DNA from: Leptothermofonsia sichuanensis E412
Lineage (GTDB): Bacteria > Cyanobacteriota > Cyanobacteriia > Leptolyngbyales > Leptolyngbyaceae
Direction: 5' to 3'
DNA length: 64,000 bases
NCBI RefSeq assembly: GCF_019891175.1
Contig: NZ_CP072600.1
Location: 3,348,001 to 3,412,000, forward strand
Shown: piece by piece, positions 16,254-25,142 of the stretch
How the letters are laid out: the number at the start of each line of letters is the position of its first letter
How positions within the stretch are numbered: position 1 is the stretch's first letter
The notes under the pieces: model-generated
Databases searched by the model: none
Seen by the model: the letters and a program-made list of their open reading frames with translations, nothing else
What the model was told of the DNA's origin: nothing
Position numbers and translations under genes: made by a program

Positions 16254-18257
16254 TTAACGCTTAACTCTTTCCACATTGTCGAGAATGATTTCTTCGATTT
16301 TGATTGGACGGTGGACTTCAAAGCTGTTCAGGTAACCGATGGGGTCATCGGGGTTGAAAATTTTGCCGTCAAACAGGTGAAAGGGAGTCCGGTTGGGTTC
16401 GTTGGCTGGATAACCGAGTTGATGGGCGGCTTCCCGATAAACATCCAGGCGGTGGGTTCTTTCGATTACTTCAACCCAGTTTCTGGGGAAAGGAGTGATG
16501 CCCCAGCGTGCCAGTTGGGTGAGAATCCACAGGCTTTCTGCTGGACGGGGACAGTTGGTTTGATCGACGTAAAACTGGTTGAACCTGAGCAACATCTGGG
16601 GTTCTTCCCCGTTGATGAAGGTGTAGGGATCAATGAAACCAGGACGGGTATATTCCGGTGCAGAACCCACATACTGGGGCTGGCAGAGGAGTTCCAGAAT
16701 TTCTTCCCGGTTGCGGCGATCGTCGCAGTAGTCACAGGCTTCCATCAGGGCTTTAACCAGAGCAAGGTGGGTTTGGGGATACTCATTGGCCCACTCTTCT
16801 CGCACACCTAACACTTTTTCTGGATGGCCCACCCAGATATCCAGATCGGTGGCAATGACAAAACCCTGATTTTCATAAACAGCGCGGGAATTCCAGGGTT
16901 CACCAGCACAGTAGCCATCAATGTTGTCTGCAATCAGGTTAGATACCATTTGGGCTGGAGGAATGACTGCCAGACTTACATCCTGATCGGGGTCAATGCC
17001 ACTGGTTGCCAGCCAGTAGCGTAACATCAGGTTATGCATGGAGGTGGCATGCACAATGCCCAGGGTATGAACTTTGTCGGGTGTGTGGTCGATCGCTGCC
17101 TTCAGGTCATCCAGGGTACGGACTCCCTCTTCATACAAACGATTATCCAGGGTGATGGCATTGCCGTTGCGGCTCATGACAAGGGCCGTAGTCATGGGCA
17201 GGGGCACATTGCCACCAAATCCGAGGGTCATTGCCAGGGGCATCCCAGCAACCATTTGGGCGGCATCCAGCCGCTTGGTAGCAACGCCTTCCAGCACTGC
17301 TTTCCAACCCGGTTCGCGGGAAAGGTTAACGTCTTCTAGGCCATGTTTGGCAAAGAAGCCTTTTTCTTTGGCAACCACCAGGGGGGCACAGTCAGTCAGT
17401 GGGACAAAACCAATGTCCAGATTGATCCGTTCCAGTCCATGACGGGCGATCGCAACGGTTTGAGCACTCTTGCGCTTTTTCTCCCGTTTCTGCTGGTTCA
17501 GGAAGTAAATCATCTCACTCCGCAGAGCATAGTAGCTGGGGTGGTTGACTACCTCCATCCGCTTCCGGGGTCGGGGAATGGGTACTTCCAGCATCTGTCC
17601 GATATGGGCCTCAGGACCGTTGGTCAGCATCACAATCCGGTCAGACAGCAACAGGGCTTCATCTACATCATGGGTCACCATGACGCAGGTCATCTGGCTC
17701 TCTTCGCAGATTTGCATCAGTTGCTCTTGCAGGTTGCCCCGGGTCAGGGCATCCAGGGCACCAAATGGCTCATCCAGCAACAGCACCTTCGGACGGATTG
17801 CCAGGGCGCGGGCGATCGCCACCCGTTGTTTCATACCTCCAGACAGTTCCCCTGGCTTTTTATGCGATGCATGGCGCAAGCCCACCATGTCAATGTGATG
17901 CTCTACCACGCCCCGCCGTTCACCTTTGGGTAGATGCCCTAATACTTTGTCCACAGCCAGAGCAATATTCTGGCGCACAGTCAACCAGGGCAACAGGGAG
18001 TAATTTTGAAACACGACCATCCGGTCAGGACCGGGTCTGGTGACTTCCCGACCTTCCAGAACCACCCCACCCGTGGTTGGGCGATCCAGTCCGGCGATGA
18101 TATTCAGCAGCGTTGATTTGCCACAGCCAGAGTGTCCAATCAGGGAAATAAACTCGCCCTCATTAATTTTCAGCTTGATATTGCTGAGAGCAATATACTT
18201 GCCACCATTTGCCAGCGGGAAAACCCGATCAATGTGATCAACTTCTAGAAAAGACAT
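16254..18257 (-). CDS. nrtC: nrtC, nitrate/nitrite ABC transporter ATPase fused to NrtA-like domain
   Basis: ATPase subunit with a solute-binding-like regulatory domain. Residues 1-265 are the ABC domain (Walker A GHSGCGKSTLLN, signature LSGGMKQRVAIARALA, Walker B VLLLDEPFGALD). Residues ~280-667 resemble NrtA (GFVPLTDCAPLVVAKEKGFF), but without a signal peptide, so this part is cytoplasmic. In Synechococcus this domain mediates ammonium-dependent inhibition of nitrate uptake. At 667 residues it is full length. Confidence 0.97.
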   Translation of the reverse strand: MSFLEVDHIDRVFPLANGGKYIALSNIKLKINEGEFISLIGHSGCGKSTLLNIIAGLDRPTTGGVVLEGREVTRPGPDRMVVFQNYSLLPWLTVRQNIALAVDKVLGHLPKGERRGVVEHHIDMVGLRHASHKKPGELSGGMKQRVAIARALAIRPKVLLLDEPFGALDALTRGNLQEQLMQICEESQMTCVMVTHDVDEALLLSDRIVMLTNGPEAHIGQMLEVPIPRPRKRMEVVNHPSYYALRSEMIYFLNQQKREKKRKSAQTVAIARHGLERINLDIGFVPLTDCAPLVVAKEKGFFAKHGLEDVNLSREPGWKAVLEGVATKRLDAAQMVAGMPLAMTLGFGGNVPLPMTTALVMSRNGNAITLDNRLYEEGVRTLDDLKAAIDHTPDKVHTLGIVHATSMHNLMLRYWLATSGIDPDQDVSLAVIPPAQMVSNLIADNIDGYCAGEPWNSRAVYENQGFVIATDLDIWVGHPEKVLGVREEWANEYPQTHLALVKALMEACDYCDDRRNREEILELLCQPQYVGSAPEYTRPGFIDPYTFINGEEPQMLLRFNQFYVDQTNCPRPAESLWILTQLARWGITPFPRNWVEVIERTHRLDVYREAAHQLGYPANEPNRTPFHLFDGKIFNPDDPIGYLNSFEVHRPIKIEEIILDNVERVKR

Positions 18258-18429
18258 GGGGGAATCAGGAAGGATGAACGATGAACGATGAAGGATGAAA
18301 GCGTGTCTTGGTCGCCGTCAAAGGGATAAAGAAGGAAAAGAAATAGTAAAGAGGCGCGGGAAAAGTTGAAGTCAATAAATGGAAAAGAACCCTTTCAGCC
18401 TTCAGCCTTCAGCCCTCAGCCCTCTGTAT

Positions 18430-19278
18430 TCACTTATCCGAGCTAACCAATGTGGCAATAAAACCAACCAGCTTATCCAGCATGAAACCAACCAGTCCAA
18501 TGTAGACAAGTGCCAGAATCACTTCACTGAGGGCACCACTGTTGTAGGAATTCCAGATAAAGAAGCCAATGCCTGTGTCGCCGCGCAGCATTTCAGCAGC
18601 CACAATCGCCAGCCATGCCAGCCCAATTCCCAGCTTTAAGCCCGTAAACATATAGGGCACGATAGAAGGGAGCAAAATACTGAAGAAATACTCTTTACCC
18701 GAAAGCCGCAGCACCTTAGCGACGTTTTTGTAGTCCTGGGGCATTTGCTGCACACCCACAGCCGTGTTGTAAATGATGGGCCAGATGGCAGTGACGAAAA
18801 TGATGAAAATCCCTGCGGGTCCAGAGTCTTTGAAAATTGCCAGGGCAATCGGCAACCAGGCAAGGGGAGGGACGGTACGCAGCACCTGAAACATGGGATC
18901 AACCCCCTGATAGAGCAGCGGACTGGCTCCAATAATGACTCCAGTGCTAATCCCAACAATGGCCGCCAGGGTGTAGCCGATCGCCACCCGGATCAAACTG
19001 GCAATCGTTTGCCAGCCCAACCCCACTTCACCCCCCTGCAAGCCATTTAACCCAAACGCCTGATCGCCCACAAAAAAGGGACAGATAATCCACGGATCCC
19101 AGGTTTCCTGAACCACCTGAATCGGTCCCGGTAGCGAATTGGTAACGGCTGCAAAGATCTGCCAGAGTACCAGCGCAATTACCAACGCCACTATGGGTGC
19201 AACTACCTTACGGGCGTTGGTTTTCATGAATGAGGCAAAATCAAAGGCTGGAAGTCTTCTGCCAATTGCAGTTGTCAT
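18430..19278 (-). CDS. nrtB: nrtB, nitrate/nitrite ABC transporter permease
   Basis: Inner-membrane permease of the NrtABCD importer, 282 residues. About six hydrophobic segments are visible, from VVAPIVALVIALVLWQIF near residue 23 to VILALVYIGLVGFML near the C-terminus. The cytoplasmic EAA-type loop that contacts the ATPases falls around 190-210. It lies 97 bp after nrtA and 172 bp before nrtC. Confidence 0.96.
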   Translation of the reverse strand: MTTAIGRRLPAFDFASFMKTNARKVVAPIVALVIALVLWQIFAAVTNSLPGPIQVVQETWDPWIICPFFVGDQAFGLNGLQGGEVGLGWQTIASLIRVAIGYTLAAIVGISTGVIIGASPLLYQGVDPMFQVLRTVPPLAWLPIALAIFKDSGPAGIFIIFVTAIWPIIYNTAVGVQQMPQDYKNVAKVLRLSGKEYFFSILLPSIVPYMFTGLKLGIGLAWLAIVAAEMLRGDTGIGFFIWNSYNSGALSEVILALVYIGLVGFMLDKLVGFIATLVSSDK

Positions 19279-19375
19279 GGATGCTTGTCCTTGGATTGAC
19301 TTTGAGAAATGGATATTCAGTCACAACATTTGAGTGATGGGTAATTGACTGACCCATCACTCAACACTGGAAAAA

Positions 19376-20713
19376 CTAGGCGATCGCAGTAATCTTGAGG
19401 CTCTTCAGATATTGCTCTGGGTTTTCAGGGTCAAACTTCGTGCCATCAAAGAAAGTTTCCACTCCGCGAGAAGTGCTACTGGGAATCGCAGCTTCCTGCC
19501 CAATGGTCTTCGCCGCTTCCTTCCAAATATCTTCCCGGTTCACTTTACTGATCAATGCCTTGCTGTCCAGGTCAACGGGCAGGTAGCCCCAGCGCTTGTC
19601 TTCAGTGATGAACCACAGGTCATGGCTCTGGAAGGGATAGGAAGCTTCCCCATTCAGCCAGAACTTCATTAAATGGGGGCTGTTCTCTTCCACTCGCCCG
19701 TTGCCATAGTCAAACTTGCCCTTGGCACGCTCAACAATATCCTTAGCCGGAGCCTTCAAATATTGCCCTTTAGAGATGATCTCAGCCATCTCATCTTTGT
19801 TTTGTGCCTGATCACACCAGATTTGCGCTTCTATAATCGCCATTAACAACGCTTTAGCGGCTTTGGGGTTTTTGTCTACCCAGTCTGCCCGCATTGTGAA
19901 CGCTTTTTCAGGATGATTATTCCAGAGTTCACCCGTCGTCAGGGCGGTATAGCCGATTCCCTGGTTCACCAGTTGTCCATTCCACGGTTCGCCCACACAG
20001 AAGGCATCCATCTGCCCTTCCCGCATGTTGGCAACCATTTGAGGTGGTGGAATCACAATTATGCTGGTATCCTTGACCGGCACAATGTCGCCCGCAGATA
20101 GCCAGTACCGCATCCACAAATCGTGCGTTCCACCGGGGAACGTGACTGCACACTTTGTTTCCCTTCCAGATGACTTTGCCTGAGCGAAGGCATCTTTCAT
20201 CGCATTACTCTGTAAACCAACTTTCAAATCCTTGTAGTTATTGGAAACAGAGATACACTGTCCATCCAGGTTAAGCCGCCCCAGAATATACATGGGCACT
20301 GGCTTACCATCGGTAATTCTGCCAGTTGTCATCAGGTAAGGCATCGGGGTAAGGATATGTGCCCCATCGATCCCACCCCCCTGAGATCCCGTAGCCAGGT
20401 TGTCACGGGTGGCTGCCCAGGAGGTTTGCTTCACCACCTTGACATCCGTCATCCCATATTTATCAAACAAGCCCTTCTCCTTCGCGATGATGAGGGGAGC
20501 AGAGTCGGTCAGGGCAATGAAACCGAGTGTTGCCGTCGGTGTTTCAGGGGCATCCGCCGCGTTGACCGTAGCAGCCGGAACCGCACTAGGATTGTTTTGA
20601 GCAGTTCCACTACCACCCGATTTGACACTGGAACTGCAACCGTGGGCAAACAATGTACCGGCAGCCGTAGCTCCTGCCGTGATCATGAACTTCCGTCTTG
20701 AAAAGTTAGTCAT
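19376..20713 (-). CDS. nrtA: nrtA, nitrate/nitrite-binding lipoprotein
   Basis: Periplasmic substrate-binding lipoprotein of the NrtABCD importer. From the ATG at 20713 the N-terminus is MTNFSRRKFMITAGATAAG, a twin-arginine-like signal followed by a lipobox ending AHGC; the cysteine would be lipid-anchored. A Ser/Gly-rich linker precedes the binding domain, which starts at TATLGFIALTDSAPLIIAKE, clearly related to the NrtC C-terminal domain. An in-frame start 9 codons upstream is less likely. It is the second gene of the nirA operon. Confidence 0.96.
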   Translation of the reverse strand: MTNFSRRKFMITAGATAAGTLFAHGCSSSVKSGGSGTAQNNPSAVPAATVNAADAPETPTATLGFIALTDSAPLIIAKEKGLFDKYGMTDVKVVKQTSWAATRDNLATGSQGGGIDGAHILTPMPYLMTTGRITDGKPVPMYILGRLNLDGQCISVSNNYKDLKVGLQSNAMKDAFAQAKSSGRETKCAVTFPGGTHDLWMRYWLSAGDIVPVKDTSIIVIPPPQMVANMREGQMDAFCVGEPWNGQLVNQGIGYTALTTGELWNNHPEKAFTMRADWVDKNPKAAKALLMAIIEAQIWCDQAQNKDEMAEIISKGQYLKAPAKDIVERAKGKFDYGNGRVEENSPHLMKFWLNGEASYPFQSHDLWFITEDKRWGYLPVDLDSKALISKVNREDIWKEAAKTIGQEAAIPSSTSRGVETFFDGTKFDPENPEQYLKSLKITAIA

Positions 20714-20816
20714 AGTTTTCTTCCCGTTCGAGTGAAACAATGGAGAGATTGGTTAGCAAGGGATAGGGCAGTACCAGCCGCACTAACAGCCTGTTTGCCC
20801 GGAGGAGGATTGAACT

Positions 20817-22409
20817 TCAGTCAGTGGTTTCAATCACCAGGGACGATCGCTCCCCAGCCCTGTCTGGTGTCATGGCTGTCCGCTCTCTGGCTCCAAAGTC
20901 CTGAATCAACATCTGGCGCAGAATGGGTTTCAGATCCTCGCAGGGAATTCCTTTCATCGTGCAGGTCCCCAGTTCGGCGTGTTTCCCCACCTTGCCGCCG
21001 GTGTAAATGTCCACACCTTCGACGGTTTTCCCGTCTTTGCGAACCTTAGTGCCCATCAAGCCAATGTCTGCCACCTGGGGTTGACCGCAGGAATTGGGGC
21101 AACCTGTCCAGTGAATTCGCACCGGGTTGGGACAGTAAAGTTCCGTATCCAGTTCCCGAATCAGTTCCAGAGCGCGATTTTTGGTTTCAATCAGGGCAAA
21201 GTTGCAGAACTGATTGCCCGTACAGGAAACTAATGCCCGCTCCAGGGCACTGGGACTGACGGAAAACTTCTCCAGCAAAGGCTCTTTTAACAGCGGTGCA
21301 ATGCGCGAGTCGGGCACATCAGGAATGATCACATTTTGTTCAACGGTCAGCCGCAGTTCGCCACTGCCGTAAACCTCCGCCAGTCTTGCCAGGTCAAACA
21401 TATCTGGCGCATACAGCCGTCCCACGGGAACATGGAGTCCCACATAGTTGAGGCTGGGCTGTTTCTGGGCGTGAACGCCAATGTGGTCGCGTTTGTTCCA
21501 CAAAATTTCGTCTCTGGCGGCGGCGGTTTGCAGGGGAAAGCCAAGTTGCTTTTCCACTTCAGCGCGAAACTTTTCCATGCCCCATTCATCAATCAGCCAC
21601 ATGAGGCGAGCTTTCTGACGATTTGCCCGTAAACCGTGGTTGCGGTAAACAATCAGAATGGCTTCGCAGAGAGCGACCACATCTCGCGGATCGACCCAGG
21701 CATTGAGGGGAATTGCTGCTTCACACCGTTTGGCAGAGAAGAACCCACCCACCAGGACGTTAAAGCCCAGGTTGTCATTTTTATAGGCGGGGACAAAGGC
21801 AATGTCGTTGATTTCAGCGTGAACAGAATTGTCTCGACAACCCGCGATCGCAATGTTAAATTTGCGCGGCAGGTTGGTAAAGGAAGGATTTCCCTCTCCA
21901 TTATTGGTGAGCATATCCTGCACCTTGCGGCATAAACCACGGGTGTCAATCAACTCATCCGCATCAATCCCTGCCACGGGCGAACCCGTGATGTTGCGTA
22001 CATTATCCATCCCGGACTGAATGCTGGTTAAGCCAGACTGTTCAAATTTCTTGAAAATCTCTGGCACATCTTCGATCCGCACCCCGCGTAACTGAATGTT
22101 CTGGCGGGTGGTAATGTCTGCAACACCATCGTCGCCACAGCGCTGCACCACCTCCGCCAGAACCCGCATCTGCCCGCTGGTCAGAACTCCATTTGGAATT
22201 CGCATCCGAAGCATGAATTTGCCGGGGGTAATCTGGCGGAAGAAAAGCCCCATCCATTTGAGGCGGTGGTCGCGATCAGTTTCATCCATCGCTTCCCAGC
22301 CAATTCGGGCAAAGTGCTCCAGTTCTGCCTTGACTGCCAGACCGTCCTTCTCTGCCTTAAATTTCTCAAACTTGTTTTGACTTGCTGCCGCCGGGACTGT
22401 ACTGGTCAT
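20817..22409 (-). CDS. nirA: nirA, ferredoxin-nitrite reductase
   Basis: Six-electron reduction of nitrite to ammonium using ferredoxin, siroheme and a [4Fe-4S] cluster. The 530 residues hold two nitrite/sulfite reductase half-domains. The cluster cysteines lie in CTGNQFC (about 396 and 402) and CPNSC (about 436 and 440). It is the first gene of the nirA-nrtABCD-DUF1830-narB operon. An NtcA box and matching -10 lie 119-160 bp upstream of the ATG. Confidence 0.98.
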   Translation of the reverse strand: MTSTVPAAASQNKFEKFKAEKDGLAVKAELEHFARIGWEAMDETDRDHRLKWMGLFFRQITPGKFMLRMRIPNGVLTSGQMRVLAEVVQRCGDDGVADITTRQNIQLRGVRIEDVPEIFKKFEQSGLTSIQSGMDNVRNITGSPVAGIDADELIDTRGLCRKVQDMLTNNGEGNPSFTNLPRKFNIAIAGCRDNSVHAEINDIAFVPAYKNDNLGFNVLVGGFFSAKRCEAAIPLNAWVDPRDVVALCEAILIVYRNHGLRANRQKARLMWLIDEWGMEKFRAEVEKQLGFPLQTAAARDEILWNKRDHIGVHAQKQPSLNYVGLHVPVGRLYAPDMFDLARLAEVYGSGELRLTVEQNVIIPDVPDSRIAPLLKEPLLEKFSVSPSALERALVSCTGNQFCNFALIETKNRALELIRELDTELYCPNPVRIHWTGCPNSCGQPQVADIGLMGTKVRKDGKTVEGVDIYTGGKVGKHAELGTCTMKGIPCEDLKPILRQMLIQDFGARERTAMTPDRAGERSSLVIETTD

Positions 22410-22527
22410 AATTTCCCTTTGTTTCCTAAAAGCGTGAACTGTGTTCAGCCTGCGTACCTTTCTCAGAGCCGGTTAAGAATTGTTTCGATTCCTGGGGCGA
22501 TCGCCCATTGAGTACCTCATTGCAGTT

Positions 22528-22533
22528 AAGGTA
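22528..22533 (-). promoter_or_regulatory. -10 element of the nirA promoter
   Basis: TACCTT on the - strand fits the TAN3T consensus and starts 23 bases beyond the NtcA box, the spacing typical of NtcA-activated cyanobacterial promoters. Confidence 0.6.
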
Positions 22534-22555
22534 TGCGGATAAGAGAGTTGAATTC

Positions 22556-22569
22556 GTATCTCTCGTTAC
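22556..22569 (-). promoter_or_regulatory. NtcA binding site of the nirA operon
   Basis: GTATCTCTCGTTAC has the exact GTA-N8-TAC consensus of the global nitrogen regulator NtcA. With the -10 at 22528-22533 it forms a standard class II NtcA promoter, predicting activation under nitrogen limitation and repression by ammonium. Confidence 0.75.
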
Positions 22570-23182
22570 AAACTGTTGCGAAATATGAAGTTTTTGCATA
22601 TCTGAGATGCGGATCGAGCATGGTGTGTTTCCTCCACCTCGCTGCGAATCTGGACTGACCGTTGCTTCTGAATGTCTGACTCCTTCCAGCATCAGAGTTT
22701 TCATTGCTCCAGTACCTCACTCAATTGAAAAACACTTGAGAAACGCCATATAAACGTGATGGGCAACCTTGTGGTCAGGATCCTAGGCATCTTGTTGATC
22801 TGATTGATCTGAGGGTCATTGGCTAGTGTTATTAGCTAAAGTAAATTTCACAGACACGGGGATCTGGGGATTTTGCACACTGGATAATCCGGTTTTCAGC
22901 AGAGCCATTCCCACTGTGGGGAAATGGTCTGGCAAAGTCCCCCTATTGAACGTGAAAAGCTGGCAGCAGCCTTCCGGGTACGCGGTTTATTACTCGCAAC
23001 GCTGCTCTACCAGTTCAACATTCAGTTCAACATTGACATTCAGTTCAACATTGAGAAACATGGCAAATTGCTCCTTACAATAAATGAGCAAAGCTAACGA
23101 ACACGGTTGGAAATTCAGAAAAACGGTTTTTTGTTAAGGTAGGCAAATTCAACCATTGAGTCTGTATTCACAATGGCAAACA

Positions 23183-24502
23183 ATGGCAAATTTTCTAGAA
23201 CAGGCTCAGACGGCTGCACATCAGGGAAACTGGACGCAACTGAGCCAGTCCTTGCAGCAGTGGCTATTAGCAGACGCAATCGCTCCCGCTTCCCAGGGAG
23301 ACTTTGAACAGGGATTACGGCTGGCGCTGACAGTTCTGGAGGCAGGGGATTTTCAATCACGGTGGGAGATCGCGAAGGTCTTGCCAGCATTTGGTCAGGC
23401 GGCGATCGCCCCCTTAATTGACCTGTTGCAGGATGAGGAAGCAGACCTGGAAAGTCGCTGGTTTGCTGCCCGTATCTTGGGGCAGTTTGACCATCCTGAT
23501 GTGATTGAAACGTTGATCGGCATTTTGCAAACGGCTGCGGATGAAGAGCTGACCATGATGGCAGCCGAAGCCCTGGCAAATTTAGGGTCTGCGGCGATCG
23601 CCCCACTCACAACGCTGCTGCAAGACTCCACCACGCGCCTGTTTGCGGTGCAATCAATGGCGAAGATTCGCCATCCTGAAACCATCCCGCCCTTACTCAC
23701 TGTGGTCAACGATCCCCAACCGACTATTCGGGCAATGGCAATTGAGGCGTTGGGCAGTTTCCACGATCCCCAGATTTTGCCCGTCCTGATTCAGGCCTTG
23801 ACCGATCCGGCGGCGGTGGTCAGACGAACTGCGGTGGCAACTTTCGGTGTTCAGTCCAACCCAATGATGGACACTGATCGGGTGAGTTATCTTTCGGATC
23901 GCCTGTGGGATTTAAACCTGGACGTTTGCCAGCAAGCGGCGATCGCCCTTGGCAGGCTTGGAACAGACAGAGCAGTTGAAGCCTTATTTCGGGTCTTGAA
24001 GTCTCCCCATACCCCGGTTCCATTACAGCTTGAAACAATCCGGGCACTGGGCTGGGCAGAAACAGAGCTTGCCCTGGAATGTCTTGAACAGAGTCTTGCC
24101 CTCCTGGGTGAGGCAGACACTCCTCCCTTCGTCTATCAAGAAATCGTTACCACATTAGGCCACTGGGCAGCCCCCAGCCTCCAGCCCCGCGCCAGCCAGA
24201 TTCTGATCGACCTGCTGCACTCAAACCATCCCGCGATCGCTGATGCCCCTACCCGGCAGGCGATCGCCCTTGGTCTGGGGCATCTCGGTCAAATTCAAGC
24301 CATCGAACCCCTTACCCAACTCCTGGCTGACCCGGAAATTGGGGTTCAGTTACACGCGATCGCTGCCCTCAAAACCCTGGACCTGCAAGCATCCCTGCGT
24401 CATCTGGAAACCCTATCCCAGCAGGATGATTTATCAGAAGCGATGAAACGGGGAGTGGCGATCGCCTTAGAAGAGTGGAGGAGGGTGAGGAGTGAGGAGT
24501 GA
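23183..24502 (+). CDS. nirB: HEAT-repeat protein divergent from nirA, probable NirB
   Basis: About 440 residues made mostly of HEAT/PBS-lyase-type repeats (for example PLIDLLQDEEADLESRWFAA and VLIQALTDPAAVVRRTAVAT), predicted soluble and suited to protein binding. In cyanobacteria a gene at this position, nirB, is needed for full nitrite reductase activity and its product interacts with NirA in two-hybrid tests. The name rests on context and fold. Other HEAT proteins such as phycobilin lyases or NblB relatives are alternatives. I use the ATG at 23183; a TTG nine codons upstream is in frame. Confidence 0.75.
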   Translation: MANFLEQAQTAAHQGNWTQLSQSLQQWLLADAIAPASQGDFEQGLRLALTVLEAGDFQSRWEIAKVLPAFGQAAIAPLIDLLQDEEADLESRWFAARILGQFDHPDVIETLIGILQTAADEELTMMAAEALANLGSAAIAPLTTLLQDSTTRLFAVQSMAKIRHPETIPPLLTVVNDPQPTIRAMAIEALGSFHDPQILPVLIQALTDPAAVVRRTAVATFGVQSNPMMDTDRVSYLSDRLWDLNLDVCQQAAIALGRLGTDRAVEALFRVLKSPHTPVPLQLETIRALGWAETELALECLEQSLALLGEADTPPFVYQEIVTTLGHWAAPSLQPRASQILIDLLHSNHPAIADAPTRQAIALGLGHLGQIQAIEPLTQLLADPEIGVQLHAIAALKTLDLQASLRHLETLSQQDDLSEAMKRGVAIALEEWRRVRSEE

Positions 24503-25142
24503 GGAGTGAGGAGAGTTGTTAAGCTGTTGAGCATCTAAATTGCATGTTGATTTCTGTGAAGCCCTTGTTGCAAGCTTTTATAGCAATTGTACTATAGCAA
24601 TCCTATCTGGATTGTGAGAGAGGATTCCCCAGGAATCCTCTCTCACAAAGCCTCTTGCTCTCACAACTAATTTAGGACTGCTATAGTACAGTTTGAATGA
24701 CTAACAGCTTAGTTGAATGGCTCTAAAAGGATGTTTTAAAGGGGGTGGGCTTGAGAAGCAAAAGTTATCTGTAAAGTTATCTGTAATGATACGCTCAATC
24801 CTTGAAACCTTCATTCTTTCGTAGCAGCTTCTCCGTGGCCAAGGTGGTTCAAGCTACCCCATAGGATTTTTCAAACATCCCCTTAATATCAATTAACAGT
24901 CGTATTCAGCAATTGGAGTAAGACCGATGCAAGCTAAATTGGGCAAATAGCAAATTAGCCCCCTGGCGAAGCCGATAGCTTGATAAGTATAACTGCCCCA
25001 AGCCATGAACTCCTCTCTCCTCCCTCCTGTGCCACTCTGCCAACTGGTCAATTTTTCCCGTCTCAATCTGCATTTTTTGTGGTAGAAGTCTTTTGTTAGT
25101 AAAAGTCTTTTGCAAACTTGTGTTGTTGTGGGGAGAAAGGTA
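24503..25142. other. nirB-porin intergenic region
   Basis: 640 bp without a credible gene. It contains GAGGAGTGAGGAGTGAGGAG-type repeats at the nirB end and the large palindromic element at 24589-24689. The porin ribosome binding site (GAGAAAGG) is at about 25133-25140. Confidence 0.55.
24589..24689. repeat. 101 bp palindromic element with internal perfect hairpin
   Basis: The outer arms GTACTATAGCAATCCTA and TAGGACTGCTATAGTAC are inverted repeats with one mismatch. Inside, GTGAGAGAGGATTCC (24614-24628) and its exact complement (24632-24646) enclose a CCA loop. This is the only full copy in the window. It may also end nirB transcription. Confidence 0.75.

Larger units (their letters stand above)
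22410..23182. promoter_or_regulatory. nirA-nirB divergent intergenic region
   Basis: The 773 bp region has the nirA NtcA promoter near its left end, a single TTGAGTACC box at 22508-22516 resembling the nif boxes, and three copies of CAGTTCAACATT at 23011, 23023 and 23041 close to nirB. A reading frame at 22826-23083 has unlike-protein composition and I do not treat it as a gene. Confidence 0.6.

Noticed and set aside
22826-23083. Open frame of 85 codons between nirA and nirB
   Set aside because: Its end is made by CAGTTCAACATT repeats (reading SSTFSSTLTFSSTL), it has no ribosome site and no family resemblance.
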